From NCBI GenBank assembly GCA_037176725.1, contig JAZBRS010000023.1:26903001-26967000 (forward strand): a DNA stretch of 64,000 bases, given 5' to 3'. The notes beneath the pieces were generated by a model, which was given only the letters and a program-made list of their open reading frames with translations, was not told the DNA's origin and ran no database searches. Positions 52,315 through 64,000 of the stretch are shown here, in pieces. A program made the position numbers and the translations under genes. Each line of letters opens with the position of its first letter. Position 1 is the first letter of the stretch. This stretch comes from Posidonia oceanica (taxonomy: Eukaryota > Streptophyta > Magnoliopsida > Alismatales > Posidoniaceae).

Positions 52315-53123
52315 ATATGCACACTGAGCCATTAGACTACCCGTGCTCAAGGGCCCTCTGCAATTGAAGCCTAGGAATCTTGCCTTAGCCTCACCCCACA
52401 AACACCTTGTGGGAGAAGGAAAGGAAATGGTCCCACACTGAGATAGAGGCAAATCATAAGGAGCCCCCTCCCAGTTCATGAATAACAAGTCCACACACAA
52501 CCCTCGAGTCAGGCGCGTTACCCTAGTACAAATTGGGTAGGCATCTAAGGCCAAAACCTAGAAGCACAGAAAAGAGGGGAGTGTACCAAATGAAAGAGTG
52601 TCTCGTTTCGTCAAAGAACGAGTATCTATTGACCGAGCACTTAGAAGGGGTGAGACTACTTGCCAAAGTACCCAGAAAAGAAAGCAAAAAGGAGTCAGAA
52701 AAGAAGACAGCAAAGAAGCTGTCCATGTGCAAGGAAAAGAAAGAGAGTGGAAAAGATGGCAGCAAAGAAGCTGTCCAAGAGTCAAAACTAAAAAGCTGGG
52801 GAATACTAAGCGCAGTAGGAATCAACCTTGAACTAGGAGAGGTTTAGGCTTCAAATCTTCAGCCAACATCTTAGGATAGGGCATGGACTTTCCTTCTACC
52901 CGCATCCTGCACTGTACACTAAGAGGCAAGGGGTAGAGGCCTAGGTCTAGGAGCAGTTAGGTGCTCAGGTAAGCCCGTGGTATTTTCTGACTCTAGGATG
53001 CACAAGGGACCAAACTGTCAAGGTTTTCCAACCATGAGGTCCCCAGTTTCCCAACTTCCTAGAGGATTCTTCATTTCCCACGTCGTACTCGACCCTTCCT
53101 ATTCAAGACGGTCGCTTGGCATT
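52315..53123 (+). other. 3' tail of element A (non-coding)
   Basis: About 800 bp after the pol stop. Short open frames (52533-52847, 52598-52831) are Lys/Glu-rich and not recognisable; they contain two imperfect AGCAAAGAAGCTGTCCA copies (52710 and 52763). No polypurine tract or LTR start of the A type is reached before LTR B2 begins. Confidence 0.6.
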
Positions 53124-56100
53124 TGTTGACACCCCATTTTGACAGGCTTGATCAATTGGAATCTCCTGGTGACTTCTGGAACCAAATCTAGGTCCAAACC
53201 TATACAATCCTTTTCATCCTTCTTTCCAAAACAAGCCCAAACTTAACCTAGAATTACACCCCTTTTCCAAGCCCAAAACCTACCCAAAAGCCCTAGGAAA
53301 ACTCACCATTCCCAACTTAGCAAATCTACCAAAAACCCTTAAAAATTTTCAAACCAAAACCATTCCGAAAAATCCTAGAAAACCTAGGTAAAACTACCAT
53401 TTTTCTACACCTCAAAACCCTTCCAAAACCTTCCCAAATCCAAACCCAAACCCTAGGTCCAACACTAGAGACCTTGGGCCACACACTCCCCAAATTGCAC
53501 CTCTTTTCTAAATCCCTAATCCCTTCATTTCATCAAATTATCCTTTTCTCTCTCTAGGATTATTCTTTTCTCTCTCCTCTCTCTCTCCTGATTATCCTCC
53601 TTTTCACTCCCTTCCCTCTCTTCTTCCTGTCTGGCTGTGGGCCCCCCTTGTGCATCTATCCCTTCTGAATCTTATTTGTATTTTTATCTTATTTTTAGCA
53701 TTTTCTTTGATTTTCTAAAAATTATTTTCTTTCAACTCTTCTTTTTCCTCTTTACTTCTTCATTTCTCCTTTTCCTTTTCTTTTCCTTTCTCTTACTAAA
53801 TCTCTAAAAAATCCTTAAAAAATCTTTAAAACCCTAAAACAAAAGGAAAACAAACCAAAACCCTAAGAAAAATAATTATAAACATTAAACAAACAATTAA
53901 AAACAAAAAACCTAACTAGATCTAACTAAAACTAAAAACCATGAATGTCACTTAAAAAATGCAAGACTAATAAAAAGAAAATACTATAAAATCAAGAAAA
54001 AACCAAAATGTAATCAAAACAAGCAAAAGTAAAAACCCTACTAAAAAACAATAAAAAACAAATCCTAAAAGGAAAAGAAAACAATTAAAAAATGCTAAGG
54101 CAAGTAATTAAGAAAAAACCTAACTTAACAATCCTAAAAAGAAACAATTTGAAAACTTAATTAAAAAAAATAATATTAATAACAAACAATCAAAATTTAA
54201 GAACACCTAATTAAAAACTTAACAAGAAGACCTAACCTAAAAAAAATATTAAAAGAAATTAACAAACAAAATCAAATCTAAAAGGAAACTTAAACAGAAC
54301 CCTAAAAGATTAAAATCAAAAGCCAAAACTTATCCTAATTAATCTGAAAACAATCTTTAAAAAAAACCCTAATCAAAATCTCAAATGTTTAACAAGAAAA
54401 ACATAATTAAAAAACAATTTAAAAGACCTATAAAACATTTAAACAAATCAAAAACAATTTAAACCCTAAAAATCCTAATCAAAACTAAAACTCTTTAATC
54501 TTAATTAACTAATCAAAAACAGTCATTAAAAAAAACTTAATCATAGTCCTAACTTAAAGCACAACTATTCTAAAAACCTTTTCTATTTTTATTTTATTTT
54601 TATCTAATTTATTTTCCTTCTTCTTTTCCTCAGCTTTCTTTCCTTCTTCCTTTCTTTCTATTATTTCTTTCCTTCTTCTTTTGATTTGAGTCCGGCCCAG
54701 CTGCAGGCCCGTTCCACCCCTTCCTCTCTTTCCTTCTTTCTTTTCTTTCTTTTATTTCTTCTTTTCCTCAGCTCGCGGCCCGGCTCGCAGTCGGCCTCTT
54801 CCCTCCTTCTTCCTCTTCTTCTTCTTCTTCCTCAAGTTCTTCTCCCTCTCCCGCCTGCAACCTTTCCTCCTTCCATTCAAATTTCAATTCCTTCTTCCCT
54901 CTTGATCCCGTCAGCACCAGCTCATCCTTCTCCTCTCTCTTCTCTCAGTAGGATCCTCGAGGAGCATTCAATGCGCGTCGCCTCCGGCTGTCCTCACTGC
55001 TGCCAGCTGCTGCTCCCGCCGGTGGATTTTGATATCCACTACGCGCTTCCACCCCATCGAGCCACCTGTTAAAGCTCCCTTTCCACTCCTCCTTCACTGC
55101 CTTTTGTCGTCCGAGAGAGAGTAAGGAAATCCAGAGTAGAAACCACCCAGAACTCCCTCCTTCTTCCACTGAAATCGAGCCCCCTTCTTCTTCTTCCTTT
55201 TCACTGGAACCAAAGCCTCCAACAGCCCTCAAACCACTCACAATTCACCCCCCAATCTCAGCCAAACCTCCACCATCACAGCCTCCCATTCCACAACCAA
55301 ATCCACCTCGAAATCACCCTCCAGTCACCCAAAATCCAAGCCAGAACCCAACACCTTTCCTCCCCAAAATTCCCTACTCCACAGTCCACAAAATCCCTCC
55401 AATTTCCACCCAAAAGCTCACTAAAACATCACCTTCCCAACCCCCCAGAGCCTCATCCTTCGTCACCACCACAAGCCAGACCCTCCATTTCAAACAGCTG
55501 CACCCATTTTTCCAGAAAATCACCCGACTACCCAATCTCCCCCTCCAGGCCTCCACCAGCTCTCCTCTGAATCCAGAAACACCCACCAGACCACCAGCAA
55601 GTCACCGCTACCCTCCAACTGAGCCAGAGAGCAGTACACCATCTCCCCCACCTCAGGCGACTCCTGCAGCACCCACTGAAGCAATTCTCTTCTCCAGGCA
55701 GCGAAGCTTCACTCCAGACGCTCAAGAAGCTCCAGAGGACACTACCGAGTTGATCCAGACACCTGGAAACCATCGACGACCTCCGCAATGCTCAGACGAA
55801 GCTCGCCGCCTTCTGCTAAATCAACCGACGTCGAGGGAAGGATTCGGCCGTCGAATCAGGTACTCTCCTGCACCAGTAGATTAGTCTTCCTCTCCTTCAG
55901 CTTTTCCGGCCTTTAGACTAGGGTTTCGCCGCCTCTTCCCCGGAGTCAACGCCGCGAACAACTGTTTCTTCTCCGGTGAGCTTTGAGCTCGGATCGCCGC
56001 TCCGCCAGCAGAACGCTGCTCCGATCGTTGTCCGAGGTCCGCACGAGTCCCAGGAGCGCAGCTGTGCTTTCAGAATGCCCTCCCGTCGCGCCGATCGTCC

Positions 56101-58258
56101 AGACGGTCTTCCTCTGGACTGCACTGTTCCGTCATCTTCTCTGGCCGTCCTCAGGCCATGCCATGGCTCCGCGACGCTGCTCCGAGGTCCGTCAGGCTCC
56201 GGCGAAGCTCGCCAACCGGTCAGCACATCCCCAGCATCCCCCTGCCTCCCTCGACGGCCGCTGGTAGCAACTGCTACAGTGGTCGTCGATCTGGTTTTTT
56301 ACTGTAGCTTTATTTTCCTTAACCATGCGAATTTTGCCATTAATTGCATATCTACCTTGCTGTTTCATTTTATTACATTCTGGTCCTACCTTCGTTTATG
56401 ATTCATTTAATTCTGAATTTAAATCTTATTAAAGTGCATGAAAAACTTAAAAAACTGTCTAATTGCATGTTAGTCCTTCTGCTGTGTTTTCTTTTTAAAC
56501 TTATTTTAGTTCAGGTCCTGCAGTTTTTCATTTTTGCATATTATTCCTTTAATTAATAATCTGATTTAATGCTTTAAGTTTACCCTAGTAAATTGCATTT
56601 TTAAACCCTGTCTTTTTCTTTATTTACACTTTAGTCCTCCGATATCTTGATTATGCATTTATTTTTCAACTTTTCTTACTGCATTGCATTATTTCCCCCA
56701 TACATTTTAATTTTTGCATATAGGTCCTCCATATCATGCACAGCATCTGTTAAATCAAATTTTTGCTTATAAAATTGCATTTTAGACCCTGCATATTTAA
56801 AAATTGCATATAGGTCCTCTGTTTGCATTCACAGACCATTTAAGACCACTCTTTTGCTTACAAAATTGCATTTCAACCCCTACATGTTTCAAAATTGCAT
56901 GTTAATCCTCCATATGATTTCAAAACTTATTCTAATGCATATTTACCTTATAAAATTGCATTTTGAAGCCTGCATTTTGCAAAATTGCACTCAGACCCTC
57001 CAATTTTCAAAAATCTTGCATAAAAGCCCCTAACTTTTCAAAATCTTTGCATTTAGACCCCTACTTTTTCAAAAATTGCACATAAGTTCCCTAGTCTTCT
57101 GAAAAGTCATTCTTAGGTCCTTTTTTTGCATTTCTGCATGCATTGCACTCATGCATCTTTGCATTTGGCATTCCTGCACACACTTAAGCATTCTTAGTTC
57201 CCATTTACATGGGAGGACCTGTTTTGCACATCCCTAGGACCTCCTGTACACCTAGATCCATTCTTCTCCCCTGTTTTGGCCCCTCTGCCTTGAAGCTGGG
57301 ATATCTTCAGATCTAGCCGTTGGATCTTCTCAACCAAGCTACCTGGACGACCCCGGCAGAGCGCTCTTCAGCATGGACCAAGCAGTTCTCAGATCAGGCT
57401 TTAGATTTCCAAGGTAAGTCCTCTTGAACCCCTGCACAGCATTCATTTGCACCTCATTTGCATTGCAAGCATTGTTTTTGCTTTCTGGTTTCTCGAGCAT
57501 GCAGATTAGGACCTCCTCCTCCTGTCTATCAACTCTATTCCCCTTTTTGCGTACTCTTGGCATCTTTGTGTTGCGTTTTCCCAGGATTCACCACTAATTG
57601 CGACTTTCTTCCCCCTTTTCCACGATCCGATCGCATCGCAAGCTTTTGGCAGCATGCGAGACACATCGTGGGACACTTTGGTGGGAAACAGTCACAAAAC
57701 AGTAGTAATTCCTCCGCTTGCTTCTCTTCGCCTTTGTAGGTCTTCACACCTACTCTGCACGGTCCTTAAACAGTGTCTGTTCTTACACACGTATTGTTCG
57801 CCTCCCCCTTGCTTCTCTTGCTCTTCCTCCTTGCATCTGCATCTGCATGGCTTTGTCGATGTTTTATTTCGCCTGCCTTGGCACCGCTTTGCGTGTCCGC
57901 TTTGCTTTTGGCACCATTTTGCATGCCCGCTTTGCTTTTGGCACCGTTTTGCGTGCCCGCTTCGTCTTTAGCACCGTTTTGCATGCTCGCCCTGTCTTTG
58001 GTACCATTCTACGTGCCCGCTTCGCTTTTGACACTGTTTTGCGTGCCCACTTCGCTTTTGGCACTGTTTTGCGTGCCTACTCTTGTTTTCACACCGTTCT
58101 GCGTGCTTGCTTTGTTTTCTGCACCGTTTCGCGTGTCGCTCTTGTTTCTTGCACCGTTTCGTGTGCCGATCTTGTTTTCTTGCACTGTTTCGCGTGCCGC
58201 TCTCGTTTCTTGCGTCGTTTTGCGTGTTTTATGCCGTTTTCTCTTGCATGTCGCCTAC
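53124..58258 (+). mobile_element. LTR B2 (B family), interrupted before its 3' end
   Basis: It starts TGTTGACACCCCATTTTGAC and follows solo LTR B zone by zone at clearly high similarity: A-rich 53800-54560, C-rich 54700-55850, T-rich 56280-57130, then the GC-richer part with the minisatellite 57878-58215. It breaks off at CTTGCATGTCGCCTAC, where B continues toward the GTGCCTAACACC block. No polypurine tract precedes it, so it is a 5' or solo LTR. Open frames inside (54686-55072, 57718-58447 and others) are low-complexity or repeat artefacts. Confidence 0.85.
57878..58215 (+). repeat. Minisatellite with GCACCGTTTTGCGTGCC core in LTR B2
   Basis: About ten units near 30-33 bp of the GCACCGTTTTGCGTGCCCGC type. 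It matches the array in solo LTR B (13760-14215) but is shorter. Confidence 0.8.
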
Positions 58259-58954
58259 TGTAGTAATCCCAGTGTTCGGATCGTCCATGCACGTTGCCAA
58301 AGCTCGCGTGCACTGATCGGAATCAGGCTCACTATTAGCGGCTATGTCCGAGAAGGAAGACCTAACTCGAAAACATTTAAAAGAGAAAAAAAAGGGAAAG
58401 AAAGGAAGAAGATAAGACAAAGTCGGAGTCGCCACCAAGTCTATTAAATCGGGAGACAAGGAAAATCGGGGAAATGCGTGAATAATCACGCAAAACCAAG
58501 CAAAAGATGCAATGCAAGGCAATGCAGAAGAAATAAGATGCAAATGAATGCAAATGATGTGACTCGTGCCTAGGATAAGGGCAGATATGGTCATTGCGGG
58601 CCAAGAGAGGGTAAGGACTCCTGTTACGCGCGGGGAAGGTGTTAGGCACCCCCGACACGCCCGGGAATCGGTCTTTCTAGGCTTACGCTCGCATACGCAG
58701 GGAAATGCAGACTTTAAATGCCTAAGTGCCAATGAATGCCTATCTAGATGCTCAAAGGTGTGCTCTAAGTGAGGGAATGCAGTGCAGGAAAGTAAACGTG
58801 TAATCTAAGCGCTCAGCAACGCTGTCTGTGTTCCGAACCGGGCGAAACCTGGCTCGTGAGAACTCCATGCAGTAAGCATCACTGCCCTATATGCAAATGC
58901 GGGCGATAAAACAAAACAGCGGGGAAAACAGGCAATGCAAGCGACATGCAGAGG

Positions 58955-59275
58955 GAAACAACGTAAAACACGTGAAACGGTGCGAGACACGAAGCAAGAC
59001 CGCAAAACGGTGCAAGAAACGAGGTTGACACGCAAAACGATGCAAGAAATAGAACAAGAACGCGAAACGGGGCAAGAAAACCAAAGGGCACGCAAAGCGG
59101 TGCAAGACGAAGAAGCGGTACACAAAACGGTGCGAGAAAACAGAACTGCACGCAAAACGGAGCAAGAAAACCAAAGGGCACGTAAAACAGTGCAAGACAA
59201 AGAAGCGGCACGCAAAACGGAGCGAGAAAACCAAAGGGCACGCAAAACGGTGCAAGACAAAGAAGCAAAACCCCG
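58955..59275 (-). repeat. Minisatellite with inverted GCACGCAAAACGGTGC core in the LTR of C
   Basis: About ten units of the type GGCACGCAAAACGGTGCAAGA, the reverse complement of the B arrays. Spacers here are more often AAACCAAAGG. Confidence 0.8.
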
Positions 59276-62200
59276 GGAAAGCTATGCGGATGCTAAATGC
59301 AAGGAAGAGATCGGAAGAAACCAAAGAGAAGCAAAACAGCGCGTGTGTGGGAACAGACGCTATTTAGGACCACGCAGAGTAGGCGTGAAGACCTACAAAG
59401 GGGAGAGTGAGCAAACGGAGGGATTACCACCTCTTTGCGACCGTTTCCCACTAAACCGCTCCACGATCTGTCTCGCACGCTGCCCAAAGCTCGCGATGCG
59501 ATCGGATCGTGGAAAAGGGGGAAGAAAGTCACATTAAGCGGTAAATCAAGGGAAAACGCAACACAAAACACCCAAGAGTACGCGAAATGGGGATCTGAGT
59601 TGATAGACAGGAAGGGGAGGTCCTATTCTATATGCTCAAGGAGACAGAGAGCGAAAACAAAGCAATCGATGCAAATGGCATGCAGATGAATGCAATGCAG
59701 GGGTTCAGGAGGACATACCTGGAAATCCAGGAGTCTGATCTGAGATCTATCTGGTCCATGCTGAAGAGTGCTTCGCTGCGGTCGCCTGGGCAGCTTACTT
59801 GGGAAGATCCAACGGCCGGATTGGAAGATATCGCAGCTTCAGAGCAGAAGGGCTAGAACAGGGGAGAAGAACAGATCTAGGTGTTCAGGAGGTCCTAGGA
59901 GTGTGCGAAAGGTCCTCCCAAGTGAAGGGGAGCTAGAAGTGCTTAGTGTGTGCAAGAGGATGCTAAAATGCAAAGCTAAATGGATGCAGAATGCATGCAA
60001 AAGCAAGAAGAAACAAGGGGGAGAAAATCTGGAAAAGACAGAGATCCAAATGCATTTCTGGAAAAGAAGAGGGGGCTAAATGCAAATTTTTGAAAAGGAT
60101 GGGGCTTACAGGAGTGGGTTTTGAAAACAGGAGAGGGCAGAGGGTTATTTTGCAGAAGACTAAGCTCAGAATGCTATTTTGAAAAGAGGGTATGTATTGG
60201 AAGAAGTTTTGAAAACAAAAGGAGGTCAGAATGCAATTTTGGAAAAACTAGGGTCTAGAGTGCAAATTTTCCAAAAAATGAGGTTCTGGGGAGTTTGGGA
60301 ATGCAAGTGGAGGGTCTACATGCAATTTTGTAAGCATGGGAGCTAAGATGCAACTTTAGGGACAAAACAGTCTTTTTACATAACTTTAAAGGGATGCAAG
60401 GGCCTATGTGTCATTTTTAAAACATGCAAGGGCCAAACATGCAATTTTATATGCAAAACATGCTCTGAAAACAGAAAGACAGGACTGATGTGCAATTTTT
60501 GTGAAAAACAGGGTTCAAAATGCAATGTAATAAGCAAAAATGCATGCAAAAGGCTACTGTCCACTTAAAATGGACCTAAATGCAAAAATGCAAAAACAGA
60601 GGGGCAAATATGCAATGCATCAACCAAAAATGAAAATCAGAACCTAAGTTTCTACAGTGCGTGGACCTGAATGCAAAATCAGTAAAATAAAGGGATGCAG
60701 AATGCAATATGATATGGTAAACTATATGCAATTAAATGGTCTGATTTAAAGCAGGACCTATATGCAAAAATTGAGAACAGGAAGACTAAAATGCAAAAGA
60801 TTACCACTACACAGCACAGTAAAAGGACTAAAAGGAAAATACCGAAAAGCATGAATAAAAGCAGTAATTTAGCATGATATTAAATTAAAAAATAAGCAGA
60901 TTAAATAAACTGAGGACCAGAACGCAAAAATGTAAAAACTTAAGGCAAGAATGCAATATTAGCACAAAAACTATATAAACAGAAAAATAAAAGCACAGTA
61001 ATCTGCCGACGGTGGCTGGCACTGTAGCAGTGAGCCACCGGCGCCCACCACCACCGGCACAGGAGGGCTGCGAAGGTGCGAGAGGGCGGAGGCCACCACC
61101 GGCGACTGCACGGAGCTCTGGAGATCGTCGGGGGACCGTTCCACTGACTGGAACGTCCGGGAGACAGGAGGCCGGCGCCGGAGAAGAAGAACTGACCGGC
61201 GTGTTGCAGTTGGAGCAGGAGGGCCGGAGAACTGGTTCTGGTCAGCGGAAAAGCTTCAGAGGAGGGGGAGGGAGCCAAGTATGCAAGGAGTTACCTGTTT
61301 GGGCGGCTGAGGCGTCCTCCCGACCCAAGTGGGTTCCGCAGTTGCCGGTGGTGACCGTCCGGAGCGTGCAGGTCTCGTCAGCGGCTCGCGAGCGTCTGGG
61401 CCGACTCCACGCAACCCTCCGGAGCTTTCTGAATGCCTGGAGCGGAGGTTCGACGATCGGAGGAACAGATGGCTGAAATGGGTGCTCTTCTGGACGTTCG
61501 GGGTGGGGAGAGCTGTCTGTCACTCTCTGGCTCGAGTGGTGGCTTCCGGTGGACTGCTGGAGGTCCGGTGAGGGTGTGGAAGGGTTTAGATTGGGCTTTG
61601 GAAGCTCGGTTTGGGAGATAGCTGGCGAGTGGATTTCTGGACAGAAAACGGCACAAGTGTTTGTAGTGGATTGTCGGAGGTGTGGTGAGCTGTTCGGCTA
61701 AAGGATGGGTGGACTGAGAAGATGGAGTTCAGGTGAGTGGCTCAGAGGATTTTGGGCAGGTTTCAGGGACTGAGAAGGAGGGAATTTTCGGAGGAAGAGA
61801 CGTTGGGTTCTGGTTGTGGTTTCCGGGTGTTCGGGGGTGGTTTCAAGGATGGCTTTTCTGTCGAATCGAAGGGAAGGGATCGCTGGATGTTGGTTGAGTT
61901 TTTGGGGATCGATTTTGGGAGGGCTCTCAAGGTGTTCTGGTCTCGGGTTGGCCGTCAAGTCCAGAGAAGAAAAAATCTGGTTTTTCTCGGTGGATTTCAA
62001 AGGGAATTGGGGCTCTTCTCGCGCTGGGGGTCGCACAGGAGTGCGGTCTTCTCTCCGGGATGCTTCTGGGTTCTTTTTCTCCTCTTCTCCTCCTCCCGTT
62101 ATGGCTCTACTGATCTCCCCTTTCCTTGCTTGCAGGTCTGCGGGACTGCGGCAATTAATTGCCAAGGAAACGGTGGCAGGAGCACGGACGCGAAGCGGCG

Positions 62201-63959
62201 CACGCCGGTCCGGTCCTGGCAGAAGGCGTGCGAGCGCTTGCCTGGCAGGGGTAGCAGATGGTTGCAGTGATGGCAGAAGCTCAGAGAGGCCGCAGACACT
62301 GTGCGGAGGGAGGGAAGGAGGAAGACGACTATGGACGTGGGCCAGGCCTGGAATTTTGAAAAAAAGAAGGAAAAAAGGAAAACGGGCTGATGGGCCCAGT
62401 AAGGAAGAAAAGAAAATAAAAAGGAAGAAAGAAAGAAAGAGAGGGAAAAGAAAGGAAATAAAATTAGAAAAAATAAATTAAAAATAAATAAATATACTAG
62501 AAAGGTTGTGTTGTGGGTTAGGGTTTCAATTAGATTTTTTAATGACTGTTTTGGGGTTAATTAATGTGTTTTGGGCTTGATTAGGGTTTTAGGGCTTTCT
62601 TTTGTTTTTAATTTGTTTTCCACTTGATTAAGTGTTTGTTAAATCTTTTAAATTGTTTTTAAAATTGTGTTTTTTTGTTAAGTATTTTAGGATGTTAATT
62701 AGGATTTTTAGGATTTATTTTTATATTAATTAGAGTGGGTTTTGGCTTTTAGTTTTAATCTTTTAAGGTTTTCTTTTCTTAAGTCTTTTGAATTATGTTT
62801 TGATTTTTTATTTGTTAATTTTTCTTGAAATTTTTAGTTGGATTTCTCTGGCTTGATGGGGTGTTTTTTTAAGTCTTTTAAACGTGTTTTTCTTTTCCTT
62901 TTTAATTAAGTCCTCATGTTGTTTTTCTTATGTTTATTAGGTTAAGTCTTTTTGCTTCTTTAATTACTTATCTTAGTGTTTATTTTTTAATTCTTCTTTG
63001 TAGGGTTTGTTTTTTAGTTCTTCTGATGGGGGTTTTTACTTTTGGTGGGTTTTGATTTTATTTTAGTTTTTTCCTCGATTTTTCAGTGTTTTCTTTTGGT
63101 TTGTTTTGCATTTTTTAGTTTGCATGCTTGATTTTCTTTTTAGCTTGATTTAGTTAAGTTTAAGTTTTTAATTGCTTGTTTAATGTTTTTTAGTTGTTTT
63201 TCTTAGAACTCTGATTTGTCTCTTTTATGTTTTGGGGTTTTACAGATTTTTAGGGATTTTTATGGGTTTTTGCAAAAGAGAGAAAAGGGAAAGAGGAGGA
63301 GGAAAGAAATGGGAAAAGGAGGGAAATAGAGGGAAAAGAGATAGGTTTGAGGGAAATGATTTTTAAAATTCAGGGAAAATGCTAAAAATAAAATAAAAAT
63401 AGGAATAAGATAGAGAAGAGATAGAAGTACAAAGGGGGCCCACAGCCAAGCCAGAAAAAAGGGCAAGAAGGGGATGAAAAGAGAGACGATAATCAGGAGA
63501 GAGAGAGAGGAGAGAGAAAACGATAATCCCGGAGAGAGAAAACGATAATTTGGCCAAAAGGGGGGCTTAGAGGTCTCGGAAAAGGGTGAAACTTGGCGAG
63601 TGGGTAGTCTAGGGATTCTAGAGCTGGTTCTGAGGTTTTGGTTTAGTTCCAAGGAGGTTCTGGAGGGGTTTTAAGGTGTAGAAAAAGAAAGTTTTGCCTA
63701 AGTTTCCTGGGGTTTTTGGGAGGGGTTCTGATTTGAATTTTTACAGGCTTTTTGGTGGGTTTACTAAGTCATCAGGGGTGAGTTTTCCTATGGATTTTGG
63801 TCAGGTTTCAGGTTCGGGAAAGGGGGGAATCCTAGGTTGAGTTTGGGCTTGTTTTGAGGGGAAAGAAGAAGAGAAAGGTGTGGGTTTGGGTCTAGATTCG
63901 GGTTCAGCAGCCACCAGAAGGTTCCAATCGATCCAGCCTGTCAAAATGGGGTGTCAACA

Positions 63960-63972
63960 GATGCCCCTCCCT
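63960..63972 (-). promoter_or_regulatory. Polypurine tract of element C
   Basis: On the minus strand AGGGAGGGGCATC directly precedes TGTTGACACCCC. The identical 13-mer borders the 3' LTRs of E and F. Confidence 0.85.
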
Positions 63973-64000
63973 GAGTGAGGCCAAGCGAAGCGAGGCCGCT

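Larger units (their letters stand above)
15147..53123 (+). mobile_element. Element A: plus-strand Tat-like Ty3/gypsy retrotransposon, interrupted twice, 3' LTR not reached
   Basis: Parts in order: 5' LTR (15147-16536), primer site, long leader, gag, first protease-like domain, second protease (split by element F), G-patch, linker, RT (split by an F-type solo LTR), RNase H, archaeal-type RNase H, integrase, 3' tail. Removing both insertions and one copy of each target duplication restores the same reading frame on both sides of each cut, which confirms that the pieces are one element. The element is dead: in-frame stops, frameshifts and two lost catalytic residues. Its 3' LTR should lie beyond the window, because LTR B2 interrupts the 3' tail. 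Confidence 0.85.
58259..64000 (-). mobile_element. Element C: minus-strand B-family element, 3' LTR and polypurine tract in window
   Basis: On the minus strand the LTR runs from TGTTGACACCCC (63959) to GGGATTACTACA (58259), 5701 bp. It is followed on the right by an inverted polypurine tract, so it is the 3' LTR of an element whose body lies beyond 64000. It is inserted in LTR B2. Zones mirror LTR B: T-rich on the plus strand at 62500-63240, G-rich 61000-62350, the A-rich GGACCNAAATGCAA phrases 60000-60960, and the minisatellite 58955-59275. Open frames inside are not credible genes. Confidence 0.9.

Noticed and set aside
58717..59537. 200-codon Lys/Glu/Arg/Thr-rich frame in element C LTR as a coiled-coil gene
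   Set aside because: It is the minisatellite of the LTR read on the opposite strand.

Overview
The window is plant nuclear heterochromatin made almost entirely of nested LTR retrotransposons. No single-copy host gene was found. The coding pieces are Ty3/gypsy elements that carry two RNase H domains: the usual RT-linked one plus a second, archaeal-type one with DGA, NNxAEYEA and GDxxLV motifs. This, with a CHHC gag zinc knuckle, no chromodomain, very long LTRs and a repeat-rich 3' region before the polypurine tract, points to the plant Tat/Ogre-like lineage. The only other element is the decayed 3' end of a Mutator-like (MULE) transposase. An angiosperm, probably a eudicot, is likely; the species cannot be read from the sequence.

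Layout, with labels used below. 1-4175: 3' end of plus-strand element E (hairpin repeat array, polypurine tract, 2.7 kb LTR), which had inserted into a MULE whose C-terminal end follows at 4176-4872. 4873-5011: start of another LTR (G), cut by LTR D, which begins at 5012. D is split by a 6.06 kb solo LTR (B, 8844-14898; target duplication CATTT) and resumes at 14904-15146. 15147 to at least 53123: plus-strand element A (LTR, primer site, leader, gag, two protease domains, G-patch, RT, two RNases H, integrase). A is split by a 22.5 kb minus-strand element F (21391-43898; target duplication GTAAC) inside its second protease, and by a solo LTR of the F family (46130-49405; target duplication CTAGT) inside its RT. 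A sixth LTR (B2, 53124-58258) sits in the 3' tail of A and is cut by minus-strand element C, whose 3' LTR fills 58259-63959 and whose body lies beyond the window.

Element F is the most complete. Reading leftward it has a 5' LTR, leader, gag, protease, a His/Ala/Glu minisatellite linker, RT, two RNases H, integrase, then an accessory ORF of 400 codons resembling the plant DUF7745 / plant-mobile-domain-like family, a tandem array of hairpins, a polypurine tract and the 3' LTR. Its gag and pol have many stops, nearly all TAG where Gln is expected, while the accessory ORF is open throughout.

Points that may be new: two retropepsin-like domains in one polyprotein of A; the intact accessory ORF of F; an array of hairpins with apparently compensatory stem changes shared by F and E; and an AACGTT-centred palindrome grammar (GCGTCCAACGTTGGACGC and variants) repeated through the LTRs of F and the 5' region of A. 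All elements appear defective. Insertion order, oldest to youngest where it can be read: MULE before E; G before D before solo B; A before F, the F-type solo LTR and B2; B2 before C.
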